Notes: generated by a model from the letters alone, not told the origin. DNA of 64,000 nt from Paragorgia papillata (GCA_035771165.1 JAWNZC010000091.1:1525001-1589000); one strand, 5' to 3'. Positions 1 to 11,179 are shown, counted from the stretch's first letter. Made by a program: numbers and translations.

Positions 1-2663
1 TCACTGCAAAGGATCAAGATGGTATTCCGGAGGTCCTCGTGCTTTTCGCTGTCAATGATAGAAGCAATGGTGTAGGACGAGACGGTTTCTCTCATGACGA
101 GTATGTATTGACGATGACATCGCATAACATCAGCAGCAAAAGAGATACCAATGGATGTAGGAGTATCCGAAGTAGACTGAGGCTGTAAGTGTTTAGGGAT
201 GGACTTCACCGACTGACAGAGATGGCAGGATGAGGAAACTGCTTCGATAGCCCTGTCAACATCCAAAGCAAAAAAGTATCTGTTAAACAGGCGTTTGGTT
301 TGGTATTTGGACGGATGGCTGAACCTGATATGGAGAGCAGTCAGGAGGCCATCTAATACGGTGCGAGGCACAACTATGCGTTCGCGGCTGGGCTGGAACG
401 GTTGGGTGTCCCTAACGACGAGAAGGCCATCAGAGGCAATAGTGACATCTTTGAGGTATCGCTTGACATCAATAATTTTAGTGACTTTCTTTGAGGGACG
501 AGTACCTTGGCTGAGGTGGGAATGGGTTCGCCTGAGATGTGGGCAATCATGCTGGGTAGCTCGCCACGCTGCTCGACTGGTAAAGGGCGTTTTGACAGAC
601 CCTTCGACGACGTCGTTTACAGAGATGCTGTGAACCATGGAGTCCTTCATCTCGGTAATGAATTTGCAGATCTGGCAACTCGAGTCTACACATTGCGTGG
701 GATGTCGGCTAGCAAAATCAGTGGGAAGATTCTCAACTCCGGCAATATGGCGCACCTGGACTTGATAGCGGCTTACAGTGGACAGGAAGGTGGTGACTCT
801 TGAACTGGCTGAGAATTCTCCTCGCTTGAGCTTATCGTAAGCCTGGACACACGGCCTACTATCGGTAAGGACCTGGGTAGTACGAGGCGACTGAATGATG
901 TAAGGAGCGAAGTGTTTTATGGCTGCGCCAATTCCCAGTGCTTCGATCTCGCAAGGTAGCCAGGTCACCTGATGCTTGCGCAGCTTGGCATTGAAGAAAC
1001 CAGCCAATCTCAGTTTGCCGTTGTGGTGTATGTACAGTGTAGCTGCTATGCCTCTCATTTTCACAGAACCGTCCGTCACTATCCACAAAGCAGCGCTTGG
1101 TTGAGGAATTGTGATGGTCTTGTGGTTGTCCAGGGCTCGTTGTGCGTTCTTAAAGGCAAGTAGTAACTCGTCAGACCACGTGATTTTCTCTCGAGACGCC
1201 TTTCCGGCTGTAACCTGGTCGAGTGGATCGAGTAACTCGGCGTATCTTGGAAGGACGCGGCTCAATACCTTGTATGCCCCTACGAATGATCGCAAGCCTT
1301 GAACGGAGGAAGGAGGGTCGACAGATGACAAAGCGGCCAACTTATGTGGGCTAGCTTGCAGGGTGCCGTTTGACCAGATCCATCCTAAAACAACAGCTTT
1401 CTTGGGGCAAATGATGGTTTTGGAGGCTGATAAGCGAAGATTGTTCTGCTCGAGCAAGTTAAGCACGCGGCAGTTCTGAAGAGCTTCTTCAGGTGTGTTA
1501 CCCCCAACGTAGAGATCATCGGCGATTTTGGTCACGCAGCCCTCTTGAATAAGGTCACCCAAAACGCGGGACAGGAGCTCTTCTAGGCATGTTTCCGATC
1601 CAGGCATGCCCATGGCTGATCGCGTGTAAGCACGGATGCCCTTATATGGTGTAGCAACCCTGCAATACTTCATAGATGATGCAGCTAAGGGAATCTGGTA
1701 GAAAGATTTCAACAAGTCGGTGATGATAACGTATTTCCAACATCCCATATCGCGCAAAACACCGTCAACGTTTGGCATGAGAGATGGTTGAGGCTTGCTA
1801 TATTGGGCAACTTCACCAAAGGATGTCACGAGTCTGCTACCACCATTGGGCTTCTTGACCAGGAAAGAAGTGTTTAGATACTCAACTTGGACGTTGACCT
1901 GTTCTGGTTTGGCGAACACACCAGCAGCCTCGAGCTCGTCAAACTTGGTCTGTAACTCGTCCATGGTGCTCCTATTGTACTGTGGTAGCCTGCCTTTACG
2001 TTGGGGAGGTAGGGTTAGGCCCATGTTGACGAAGGCCTCAATCTTGCCACTGGCACCATTGTTCTTAGAGATGGAAGGGTGGAATACGTCATCGTACTCT
2101 AGGTTAAGCTCCTTGAATTTCTCACGGACGCTTGGCGGAAGGCAAGAATCTGGGTCAACAACCACATTACTAGAAGACGGCATGTGGAAAACAGGTGGTG
2201 GAGGGATATTGGTAGACGTCCTGGTGGAAAGTTGGTATGTGTCGACGACAGCTGGTATAACATGTCTGAGTTGGCATAACTGCTCACCATTCTTCAGAAG
2301 GATTGGGGAGTCGGTGGTGTTAGCAATGCGCACAGCGTGGTCGATGGAGATAATATTCTGGGGATGTGGCCAAGCAGCTTGGGGTTTGAGAGAAAGATTG
2401 GAAGGACTGTCTAGCCCAGGCTCCAAGGCCCACAGAGCATCTGGGTCACAATCTTGGGGTGTAGTAAGCTGTAGATAGTCACCTGGAAGGACAACTGTGC
2501 ACCGACGGCAACGAAGCAGAAAGGATTGCGTTCGTCTTGCAGTGGGGAGGGTGGAAGCTGTGGGGTTTGGGCCCATAGTGTAAGACCTCTGTGCCTCCAA
2601 GAACAATTTGACGTTTGGCAGGTCAGAGTGCAATGTCATTGTGAGCGAGGAAAGGATTGCCAG
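1..2663 (-). CDS. Ty3/Gypsy-type pol: reverse transcriptase, RNase H, integrase (partial)
   Basis: One minus-strand frame stays open from about 2,663 to the window edge, roughly 885 codons, so the gene continues outside. In order I see an RT with a fingers/palm block (TDLLKSFYQIPL), the fold motif MGMPGSET, and the catalytic ADDLYVGG near 1,520. A connection/RNase H region follows (TDSRPCVQAYDKLKRG near 870). Next is an integrase zinc-binding region with HIRFSHPSK and CHLCQ near 210-290, and the start of the integrase core at the edge. It copies and integrates a long-terminal-repeat retrotransposon. The frame differs from that of the protease just upstream, so the polyprotein is broken between them. 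No LTR is visible inside the window. The long open frame suggests a fairly young copy. Open frames on the plus strand here are antisense shadows. Confidence 0.9.
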   Translation of the reverse strand, partial: MAILSSLTMTLHSDLPNVKLFLEAQRSYTMGPNPTASTLPTARRTQSFLLRCRRCTVVLPGDYLQLTTPQDCDPDALWALEPGLDSPSNLSLKPQAAWPHPQNIISIDHAVRIANTTDSPILLKNGEQLCQLRHVIPAVVDTYQLSTRTSTNIPPPPVFHMPSSSNVVVDPDSCLPPSVREKFKELNLEYDDVFHPSISKNNGASGKIEAFVNMGLTLPPQRKGRLPQYNRSTMDELQTKFDELEAAGVFAKPEQVNVQVEYLNTSFLVKKPNGGSRLVTSFGEVAQYSKPQPSLMPNVDGVLRDMGCWKYVIITDLLKSFYQIPLAASSMKYCRVATPYKGIRAYTRSAMGMPGSETCLEELLSRVLGDLIQEGCVTKIADDLYVGGNTPEEALQNCRVLNLLEQNNLRLSASKTIICPKKAVVLGWIWSNGTLQASPHKLAALSSVDPPSSVQGLRSFVGAYKVLSRVLPRYAELLDPLDQVTAGKASREKITWSDELLLAFKNAQRALDNHKTITIPQPSAALWIVTDGSVKMRGIAATLYIHHNGKLRLAGFFNAKLRKHQVTWLPCEIEALGIGAAIKHFAPYIIQSPRTTQVLTDSRPCVQAYDKLKRGEFSASSRVTTFLSTVSRYQVQVRHIAGVENLPTDFASRHPTQCVDSSCQICKFITEMKDSMVHSISVNDVVEGSVKTPFTSRAAWRATQHDCPHLRRTHSHLSQGTRPSKKVTKIIDVKRYLKDVTIASDGLLVVRDTQPFQPSRERIVVPRTVLDGLLTALHIRFSHPSKYQTKRLFNRYFFALDVDRAIEAVSSSCHLCQSVKSIPKHLQPQSTSDTPTSIGISFAADVMRCHRQYILVMRETVSSYTIASIIDSEKHEDLRNTILILCS

Positions 2664-2925
2664 CTAAAATATCGACGTCCAGCTGTTGGACAACCAAAGC
2701 ATCAAGGTCAAAAGTTGTTGACCCCCTGGTGAGGGAACAGTGGACTTCACCAACAACATCCATAGGGGTGATACCATCAGCTTGTCGGGCCAACTGTAAG
2801 GCAGGGGTGATGGGAAACCCATATATCTTAGCAGAAGAAGCACGAACCATGTTGGATGTAGCACCAGTGTCTAAAGTCAACTGGATAGGATGCATCTTGA
2901 AGTTTGGGTTTGGCAGATTTTGTTG
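2530..2925 (-). pseudogene. Gypsy aspartic protease segment, broken from pol
   Basis: The minus strand encodes a retroviral-type protease with the active site LTLDTGATSNM and the flap/end motif DILAGNPFLAHNDIAL. A TGA stop at 2,623 ends this frame; a CGA arginine codon there would continue a sensible sequence. A further frame change near 2,530 is needed to reach the RT frame. Hence at least two lesions separate protease from RT. No gag zinc knuckle is found upstream: the sequence changes at about 2,925 into a BEN-domain exon. The element is therefore 5'-truncated or its gag lies elsewhere. Confidence 0.8.
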
Positions 2926-3091
2926 ATTTGAAAGCATTACTGGTTTTTCCAGTTAAGGAACTACTTGAAAGTATTTCCTGCGAGTAAACCATCCTCAATA
3001 GCTGGTTGGTGTAGTCTCGCACACTTTCTCGTTTTGAGCTGAGTAGCTTCCATTGCACCTCATTAATTTCGACACCTTCCCACAAAGTTAT

Positions 3092-3665
3092 CTACACAAA
3101 AACGAACCAAGTAATTACTAAGTTGGCAAAGTTAATCCAGGCATAATAAACAAACAAACCATAAAAGGACCACCAATAAAAAGGAATAATAAGCTACATG
3201 CAGTTAAACTATCAGAACGACAATTAGGTTCAAAATTAAGTTTAGTTATAGTCAAACCAGGTGTTCTTTTGCGCGCTACATTGCAATATTCCAACACAAC
3301 ATTGGTTGACAAGTTGGCTGGAGAACTTGCAATTGTCTAGTGAAGATGGGATTTAGGTACAGCCTGGAAATTATTCATTATTTTTAAAAGAAATGCCTCA
3401 CAAAACTCTGATTGATCGTCTGATCAAGATTTTGTTGCAGCGTACAGCAGCTGCAAGTCAAACAGTTTGGTCAGTTGGTCTTAAACTTCAGCAGACCACC
3501 TATGATTTCATGTTTTCAGATAAAGGACGATTTTGGCTCGTGACCTTTCAGAATCTGATTGGTAAAAAATAAAGGATAATGAAAAAATTCCCAAAATTTG
3601 AAAATGGTTGACAAGAAACATGATATCAACTTTCATTGGCCTTAGAAAGTTCAAACTTTACTCAC
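3092..3665. other. Intron between the last two BEN-gene exons
   Basis: No gene seen. The stretch 3,240-3,310 partly resembles 4,030-4,080 (both contain a CAAACCAGxTGTTxCTT block followed by a CAATATT block), which suggests a short dispersed repeat. Confidence 0.4.
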
Positions 3666-4079
3666 CATTTTACACTCAATCTGGTTCATGTTAATTGATG
3701 CCAGTGGAGATCTTGAGGACAATTGACATTTTGTTCTGCCAGAAGGGGTTGCTCCAAGAACTAGCTTTCTGGAGGATGTTCCAGTGCCAGATGGTGTGCA
3801 ACTGTTGAAAGGTGTGTCACTGTTAGATGGTGTGCGAATGCCGGATGGTGCACTACTGCCAGATGGTGCATCACTGTCAGATTGTGTAATAGCCATTGGA
3901 GTTTTTGCAAATGCTGATGTACTTAATTGTTCCTCTATTTTTTTACTGCATCCAAAACATCTTGTATACCTTCAATGATAAATTTTTAAAATTCTGAAAT
4001 AAGTAGGAAAAACTGAACATATCAAACCAGATGTTTCTTCCCGTCCTACTTTACAATATTGCTATCTACAACAACATTC

Positions 4080-5015
4080 ATTGTCAATAGAACTTTTTGA
4101 TAACTACGTCACACGCTACATGAAAACATGGCTCCCAGGTCAATTATCAATTTATCATAATAATCCGGCCATATTTGCTTAGGGATGAAGATGGCTAATA
4201 ACGTCCAAACTACATATGGCAGAAAAACATCATGTACGTATGTTGTTAGGTATTTTATAAGCTTTTATTTGATGTATAGTTCGAGTTTCTGTGTTGAGTG
4301 TAACTTTTTTAAATGTCCAAAATGCTTGCACCATTGCTCGTTGAGTAATACTCGAGCATTAAATATGGACTTCTCACAACTGTTGTAGAATTTTGGTTAT
4401 GGTTTTTAAAAATACTTAGCACACAAGTTTGAAATGTATATCAAACAGAAGATACTGTAATATTCTATTTGCCATAGAACTTACAGGTTTCTAGCTTAAG
4501 GGAAAGTATTTTTAAAATGATAAAACGTACCGTTATTTTGGTCTGACCTGGGTGAATTTGTTTTTTGTAACAAGTTTGTTTTAACTTGACAAATTGTCCC
4601 AACTCAGACCAAGATAATAATACATGTACGTTCTCCTATTTTAAAAAATACTTTATTTTTAAGCTAGAAACTTAAAAGTTCTACTGCAAATAGCATTTTA
4701 CAGTATCTTCTGTTTGATATACGTTTCAAACTTGCGCGTTAAGTATTTTAAAAACAATATCTGAAATACTACAACAGTTTAAGAAGTCCATATTATCAAG
4801 ACTCGATGAGCAATGTTGCCATGAAAGCTTATGAAATGCCTAATAACATGCATACACAATGTATTTCTACCATATGTAATTTGGACATTATTAGCCATCT
4901 TCCATCAGCAAATATGGCAAGATTATTATGATGAATTGATAATTCACCTTGGGGCCTTGTTTCCACGTCGCTTGTGACATACTGTTATTATTGAAAAGGT
5001 CTATTGAATTGTAAT
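4080..5015. repeat. Long foldback (inverted-repeat) element
   Basis: Two arms of roughly 450 bp face each other around a centre near 4,565. The left outer part (TCAATAGAACTTTTT near 4,085) pairs with the right outer part near 4,995-5,010, and GGTCAATTATCAATTTATC near 4,140 pairs with the block near 4,935. The arms differ by scattered substitutions and small gaps. No transposase lies inside. It sits in an intron of the BEN gene and is probably a non-autonomous foldback or MITE-like element. Confidence 0.8.
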
Positions 5016-5307
5016 AGGAACAAGAAACTTACTCTTTTGACTTTTGAGCTTCTTGGTGAGGTCTTTGTTGCGTTCCTGTAGCATTTTATTTTCCTGCTCT
5101 AGCAATCTAATTGTTTTCCTTAGTGATTTCTATAACACGGCACAAAATAAAATAAAATTAACATTTTTAAAACATTTATGTGGCAAGTACATCACTACTA
5201 ACATCAGTCAGTCATTGCAGGTAGTCATAATTTTAGAGGTATGTATTTGAATTAATTTTAAAACTGTAAATACACAGAAATTTGCTTTAAGTGTTTTGTT
5301 TATAAAT

Positions 5308-5595
5308 ATTACTGTCGTGGCAAAAGAAGCGTTCCTAAAATATCGTTGCAATATATTCCTCAAGGTGATCAACTCATTTGATGAAAATTATTGCTAACTT
5401 CCTGTTTTGAATTTGATTGGTTTCTGGTTTTTAAACAGCCAATAAGAAACAGGATTATTTGCCAAACACCAATCAAATTCAAAAGAGAATTCAAAACAGG
5501 AAGTTGTCAATGAGTCTTATGAATTGTTCAACTTGAGCAATGTATTGCAACAATATTTTAGGAACGCTTCTATTGCCACAACAATAAAAGCCACT
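5308..5595. repeat. MITE-like element with ~105 bp inverted arms
   Basis: The left arm (5,308-5,412, containing GAAGCGTTCCTAAAATATC and ending in AACTTCCTGTTTTGAAT) pairs with the right arm (about 5,484-5,595). The spacer of about 70 bp includes a second small inverted pair (AATCAAATTCAAAA). No coding capacity. Confidence 0.8.
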
Positions 5596-6421
5596 ATTTG
5601 TTGCATATTATTATTTATAGTTTCTCATCCGAGACTTTACCAAAAGTTCATGCGGGCAAAAGTTCATGCGGCTATTATTAACCTTGTTCTCTCTGGTTTG
5701 GAGACCAAAACTGCCTGAAGCTGAACTGATTTAGCACACTGAGTTCATCTGTTGAATCAATTTGACTTTTTACATGCAGTGTTTGTTGTAACATAAATAA
5801 ATTGGAGTTAGGTCAGATAATCTAGCAGGTCAAGAATGTCACTGCATATTTCCTTTTAAAACACTCCCATCTAGATAATAAATGGCATTATTGTTTGACA
5901 AAAATATTTTTGAGTTTACTCATTTATCTGCAAGGCATATGCTAAAACAATTATTTACCTCGCTGTCAGTGAAACTATTCACCTTCACTTCGTTGAATAA
6001 TTGTTAAATATACCTGTATATATAGTTCATGTTGATAACAGCGGGTGATAAAATTGAGATGTCGCTAGGGACGATATTGTTTTTATCTTGCAACTTGGTC
6101 CCATTTGTGACTTGCCTTTTTTGACATGCAGGGTAAGCCATGTCTGCTAAGCACATTCTTCTAAATAATCTTGCTATAAATATAATATTAGCATCTTCAT
6201 TGCAAATATTATACTGTATTACTGTCATGTTTTGATTATCATTGACATTGTTTATGGTACAATTGTTTGAACCTAAACTGGCCTTGTGTTGTGTAATGCA
6301 TGTTTTCAAACCGGAAGTGATATGTTCAATCAGTTTTTTATTTGTCAAAATCATTTCATCTAAAGCTCAAGTCTCAATATACATGTACATGTACACTGAG
6401 AAAATGCTCTGCTAACAACAG
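5596..6421. other. Stretch without a recognised gene
   Basis: AT-rich sequence upstream of the CACTA-like gene. A minus-strand frame at 6,004-6,354 is open for 116 codons but shows no domain or convincing splice context. Upstream exons of the CACTA-like gene may lie here, because its first visible exon starts at an acceptor. Confidence 0.4.
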
Positions 6422-9108
6422 ATTGAGGCTGGTATTGTTGTGCACGAACATTCTCAGACTAAACCCGAACAAAATCTTGATGGTAATCAACTTCAAGTAG
6501 TTGAAGTTGACAATTCCCAAAGCTGTGACTCATTGAGTAATAGTTCTGAAGAAGACAATGATGAACTGGATGATGATAATCAGATATGGGAAGAAATGGA
6601 TGAACTTTTCCAAGATGATAGACCATGCCAAGATGAAAGTGATGATGTGCAAAATACTAATGAAGACGAGGTAAACTATTAACTAATTTATAGTATATTT
6701 AGCATTTATAGACCTGGAGCGAGGGGAATTCGATGAAATATTACCCCGAGGTATAATATTTCATTCACCTTCGGGATATATCATACCTCGGGGTAATATT
6801 TCATTGAATTCCCCAAGCGAAAGGTCTATAAATTATATATTATATCGAAACAAATAATCTTTCCAAAAAAAGCTTAAATAATGTTAATAAAGTTAGCTTA
6901 GCTTAACTTTTGTTCGCTTTTCATTGTGTTTCGACTCTTAGTTCCTATAATTTGGTGGTCATTAAAAGAGAATTTTCTTATGTATATACATGTATTATCT
7001 TCTATAGTGATTATTACAGTATGTTAGCATTGCTTGGTTGCTAAATTTCTTTTGAGAAGATTTTGTTTTGCCATCAGCCATAACTGTTTTTTTTTTATAT
7101 TTGAACATTTCAGGGGTATAATATTTGTAATGGAGACCAACACATTTATCCTGGTGCTAAAATTACTAAGTCACAGAGTTTGTTACTTGTGATGTCATTT
7201 GTTTTGCGACATGGACTCTCTGATGAAGCCTTGGATGATCTTCTTTCCTTAATGAATCTCCATTGTCCGGGAAGTGTCCCAAGATCCAAGTACTTGTTGT
7301 ATAAGTGTTTTGGAGATGCACAGTATGAGGTATGTAATACCCAACAACATTTACACAATACCATATCAAATAGTTACAGCTAAACTAGGGCCTAAACCAG
7401 ATATCCATTTAATATGACAATACTGTATTTTGAAACATTGACCTGATTGCAATTTTGATTTGCCAGCAGTTCACAACAATTCCTCATCACGTTGTTCAGA
7501 AATTTAATTTTAAGTTCAGACTTAGGAATTAACTTATTCATGAGGAATTCACCTTTTAATACCAGGTATCTTTCTAAGTAACTATTGTGAACCTTTTGCA
7601 AATCACAATTGCAATGAACATTGCTGCAAATATCGCAATGCTGCATAGTATTGAACATTTGGTTTGGATACGACTTATAAAATGAATACCACAGTAAATA
7701 ACTGGCAGCTGATCATGCATGGTTATAAACAACTGAATGATTGGTAGTCTTAAGCTAATATGCCTAGGATATATGAGAGTTCCCCCTTTGACATGTAAAA
7801 CCATATGGTGTTGTTAGAATAAAATTAGCATAAAAATTCTAAACATTACTTTTTCGTTTGCTTATGTACTTATAGGTTCACTTTTACTGTAAGTCTTGCA
7901 AGGCTTATCTTGGCCCTGAGCGTGAAAACAACAGCTGCCAAAACTGCCAAGGCCCATTTAACGCTGATGTTAGTTACAAAAATGGAGACTATTTCGTAAG
8001 ATTGCCTATCAAACAGCAAATTCATACTTTAGATAAGCGACTTTTAGGAATTTCCCCTCCAAGTGATATAACAAGGTGTCCAAGGTCCTTGAAAATGAGG
8101 AAATACTGGAAGGCATCTGAGTTTCGGGCATTTGTGTTTTATTCACTGGTTGTTTTGAAAGGTATATTACCTCCTATGTATTTGAATCACTGGTTTCTTT
8201 TTGTTTACCATCTGATGGGCCAATCTCTTACTCCAGACATTATTCACAAAGCAAATGCCTGTTTAAACAAATTTGTTTTACTTAATGCCCAGCTTTATGG
8301 TATAAGGCATTGCACATTTAACGTGCACTCTCTCTGTCATTTTGCCCAATCTGTATTTGATTGTGGACCATTGTGGGCAACATCTACATTTGTATTTGAA
8401 GGATACAATAGAACAATTGGAAAACTTTTTCAAGGCACACAGAAAGTTCCCTTGCAGATTAGCGAAATGTTTCTGATGACTAAGAATATGGCAATATTGG
8501 CAGGCAAATGCATTGATGCCAACACCCATCCTGGTGTGTGTAAACTTTATGGATCTTTGGCCAATGGGTATGTAGACTCTGGGCATGTCTTGATGTGCAA
8601 TGAGCAGTTAAAGGGGCTTGGAAGAGGTTCTTCAGTTATACTGTTAGCTTCTAAGGTGATTGCTGTGCAGGATCTTGTTAAAGTCAGAATAAATAGGGTG
8701 GCTGTTTCTTATTCTAGGTTTGTTTATAACCATCAATTATTCTCTGGTGTTGGCTATGTTAGATGTGTTCGTCATTGTGACTCATTTATAAAGTTTGCAG
8801 ATGTTAAGTACTCATTTGGGAGAATAGATACGCTTGTGAAGATTAAATTACGTTGTTCTTGTGTTCCTGGCTTGGTGTGCTTTTGTGAAGAAACATGTGT
8901 GCTTCTAGTTGAGCCGTTTCAGATTGTTGGACGATCCCAATTTGTGGATCGTGGTTTGTCATGTTCTGCAGATTTTTTAGTTAGAGTTGTTGGTACTACT
9001 AAATTAATAGGTTTATACCCAAAGGATATTCAACAAAAATGCATTTCTGTTAGTTGTGGTAGTGATATATATTTATGTCCTTCGCCATGCAGGTTTTATT
9101 GGGATTAA
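6422..9108 (+). CDS. CACTA/EnSpm-type transposase-derived gene lacking the central catalytic region
   Basis: Three exons join in phase 0: 6,422-6,670, 7,114-7,329 and 7,876-9,108, with AACAACAG, CATTTCAG and ACTTATAG acceptors and GTAAAC and GTATGT donors. Exon 1 is acidic. Exon 2 has the family block HIYPGAKITKSQSLLLVMSF. Exon 3 starts with a zinc ribbon (FYCKSCKAYLG, then CQNCQG), passes YFVRLPIKQQI, and continues directly into the C-terminal part: PRSLKMRKYWKASEF, then FNVHSLCHFAQSV, GPLWATSTFVFEGYN and LFQGTQKVPLQIS. In animal EnSpm-like proteins as I know them, a region of about 250-300 residues with the acidic catalytic residues lies between the LP.(R/K)QQI block and the PRSL block. Here it is absent, without breaking the frame. 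The C-terminal 410 codons carry no stop. This could be a domesticated gene or an internally deleted copy. The true start is upstream of 6,422. Confidence 0.65.
6704..6860. repeat. Palindrome with ~50 bp arms and an AT-rich tail
   Basis: Arms 6,704-6,757 and 6,780-6,833 pair with few mismatches (core ATGAAATATTACCCCGAGGT). The tail at about 6,836-6,859 (TATTATATCGAAACAAATAATC) recurs after another palindrome at 44,270. It lies in intron 1 of the CACTA-like gene. Confidence 0.8.
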
Positions 9109-10060
9109 GTTAGAAATAGTTTGATGTGTGTTAAAAAATATGGTTGCATGCACAATATTATAAACGTTTGAGTAAAGGTATGGTTCAATACAGTAAAAAC
9201 CCACGTATAAGAATATTAAAATAATAGATTCTTATTATTTTGAGGAATGGGTGTATGCTGTAAGTTGGTCTTGTCACTATAGGAAATCTTTTAAAAATAA
9301 TTTAACTTAATTTCATTACCAAAAATTGTTTTATTTTCAGTTATATCAACTGAAGTTTTTCAAATTAGAGCCTGTCACAATATTTAGGCTAAAAAATTCT
9401 TATAAAAGAAATAAAAAAAAGAAATTCAAATTCAAGCCTAAAGCCTCTTAATTCACAGGTTCTTATACACGGGTTTTAACTCTAACATTTGCTACTAAAT
9501 AAGATGTAATAATGTATGAATATTTTCAAATGCGCATTGCATGTCAACATATACTTAATTTAAAATTATGTAATACATGTACGATGTAACGTTTGTTTTT
9601 AACCTGAAACATTTTTACCTTGTATATACATTTAACGTTTTATGGAGAATTTAATGAAAAAGATGTAATACTTTCTGTAAAAATATGTAATAATACTATC
9701 TGTCTGAAAAACGTATACTCTAAATATATTATCAAATAAAATATATAATAATGAGTTATGTTTGTTGTTCTAAATGTGTTAATACTTTATATATAATAAT
9801 TACATTGGTTAGATTATAATTAGAAAAGTAAGATTGTCGAATTGTTGACTATAGTAGAATCTACATGGTCTGATTAGAAAATAGGATATATTTTTTATGC
9901 CACAAAACTGAAATACATACTGGATATTTAAACAGTGCAGCATGTGTCATATATACTTTTCTCCACATTGTTATTATCATTAAAAAATTACTGGGTAAAA
10001 TTTTCGAAGGATATGACTAAATCATTTTTACTTATTGTGTAAACTAATATAAAGCGTATA
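9109..10060. other. AT-rich stretch without a gene
   Basis: 3' flank of the CACTA-like gene. No open frame, repeat array or RNA gene recognised. Confidence 0.5.
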
Positions 10061-10780
10061 TTTAACAATTAGACAACGAGCCCGAGTTTTCTATGAGCGA
10101 TTAGTCAACGAGGTGAAGCCTCGTTGACTATCGCTCATAGAAAACGAGGGCGAGTTGTCTAATTGTTTTAGTATAAATTTACCAACAAAAGTTAAATAAA
10201 TTCTCGACCATAACGTATTCTTTGAGGCTCGTTTAATACATTTTTTAACAGCCAACAACAAACGTTCAACAGTCATTTTGGACATCTCATCAGTACAGTA
10301 ATTGATGGAAAAGAAAAGTTTTCTTGCATAATTTAGCATGGATTTTCATGTACAATATTGAAACAATATATATCCACTCATTTGTTTTGTAAAAGTGACA
10401 AAAAGTTGAAAGAAACATTCAATTTAGCATATAGTTTACATCACGAAATCTTGTCAACAGCTAGCGTAATTTTGAAATGTGTTTTGTTTGCAGTTATTTC
10501 GTTTTAAACGACCACAGATAAACAATTTAATGATCTTACCATTAATAATTTCCATTCTAACCATTTTGTAGCCGTTTTTGTTTTCTGTAGAACGTATTGC
10601 TTCGCCTAAATGTTCAATTTCTTCTTTCATTTCCCCACTCCGTTATAATTTCGGCGCCATTGTTGCTTAACAGAACAACCGCTGGCTCTAATGATCACTG
10701 TTCGTGCTATACTACGCATTTTGTCATTGGTCAATTTTTTTAAAAGAATGACTTTCATTGGTTTATCCCAGAGGTTTATA
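10061..10780 (-). mobile_element. Internally deleted Crypton-type element (copy 2 of the tandem)
   Basis: The element runs in minus orientation from about 10,780 (5') to 10,061 (3'). Its 5' end (GAGGTTTATA on the plus strand, with TTCATTGGTTTA just inside) matches the 5' end of the neighbouring full copy. It keeps a diverged version of that copy's first coding exon (about 10,541-10,656, ATGGCGCCGAAATTATAA, broken by stops), including the same ATTAATG|GTAAG donor. The recombinase body is missing. The 3' end is a 100 bp palindrome. TATA precedes the 3' end and also closes the 5' end. Confidence 0.65.
10066..10165. repeat. 100 bp palindrome at the 3' end of YR copy 2
   Basis: Nearly perfect inverted repeat: CAATTAGACAAC at the left end pairs with GTTGTCTAATTG at the right end, and GTCAACGAGG with CCTCGTTGAC at the centre. 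Almost identical to 10,786-10,885. Could form a cruciform or an RNA hairpin. Confidence 0.9.
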
Positions 10781-10785
10781 TTTAA

Positions 10786-10885
10786 CAATTAGACAACGAG
10801 CCCGAGTTTTCTATGAGCTGATAGTCAACGAGGCTTCGCCTCGTTGACTATCGCTCATAGAAAACGAGGGCGAGTTGTCTAATTG
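10786..10885. repeat. 100 bp palindrome at the 3' end of YR copy 1
   Basis: Inverted repeat with arms of about 49 bp; the only bubbles are in the GAGCCCGAG/CGAGGGCGAG part. It starts 295 bp beyond the recombinase stop codon. The same sequence occurs 720 bp away in copy 2. Confidence 0.9.
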
Positions 10886-11179
10886 AAATTAGTATAAATT
10901 GACAAACTAGTTTTTAAATGCAAAAATATATTTTATTTAACATTTTACATAAAAATTGTAAATATTCTTTCGAAAACACGCGTCCGACTGTTCTCCGGTA
11001 ATTGCCGAGAGATAAGCATCATGCACGTGTTTCGACGTACTTCCTTCAAACGAAGGTCAAAGGAAGACAACAGATCACGCTGCCAAAGCATGTAAAGTCT
11101 CGAGTTTCAATACACATTTTAAAAATTATGGAAACTAATGTTTCAAAGATTTGAAATAGCAGAGATGATAAGGATAAGT

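Larger units (their letters stand above)
2926..5129 (-). pseudogene. Coiled-coil plus BEN-domain gene, cut by the Gypsy element
   Basis: Three minus-strand exons join in phase. Exon 5,129-5,033 begins after a TATAG acceptor, encodes a charged coiled coil (LLEQENKMLQERNKDLTKK) and ends at a GTAAGT donor. Exon 3,969-3,666 continues the coil, then a Ser/Pro/Thr-rich stretch made from about five imperfect 21-bp repeats (3,784-3,890), and ends at a GTGAGT donor. Exon 3,091-2,926 follows a TTTTGTGTAG acceptor and reads WEGVEINEVQW, then LLRMVYSQEI and SLTGKTSNAF, the typical pattern of a BEN domain (DNA-binding, chromatin-linked). The BEN domain stops where the Gypsy sequence starts. A one-base loss in a run of seven A near 3,940 breaks exon 2. 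Earlier exons were not found. It may be a host gene or a transposon-derived one. Confidence 0.6.

Noticed and set aside
295..803. Open plus-strand frames
   Set aside because: Antisense to the intact Gypsy pol frame; composition and lack of motifs mark them as shadows. The same holds for 1,795-2,478.
6004..6354. 116-codon minus-strand gene
   Set aside because: No domain, no splice signal, no promoter context; low-complexity AT-rich composition.
9241..10050. Non-coding RNA gene in the AT-rich flank
   Set aside because: No stable extended pairing, promoter boxes or termination signal beyond chance AT pairing.
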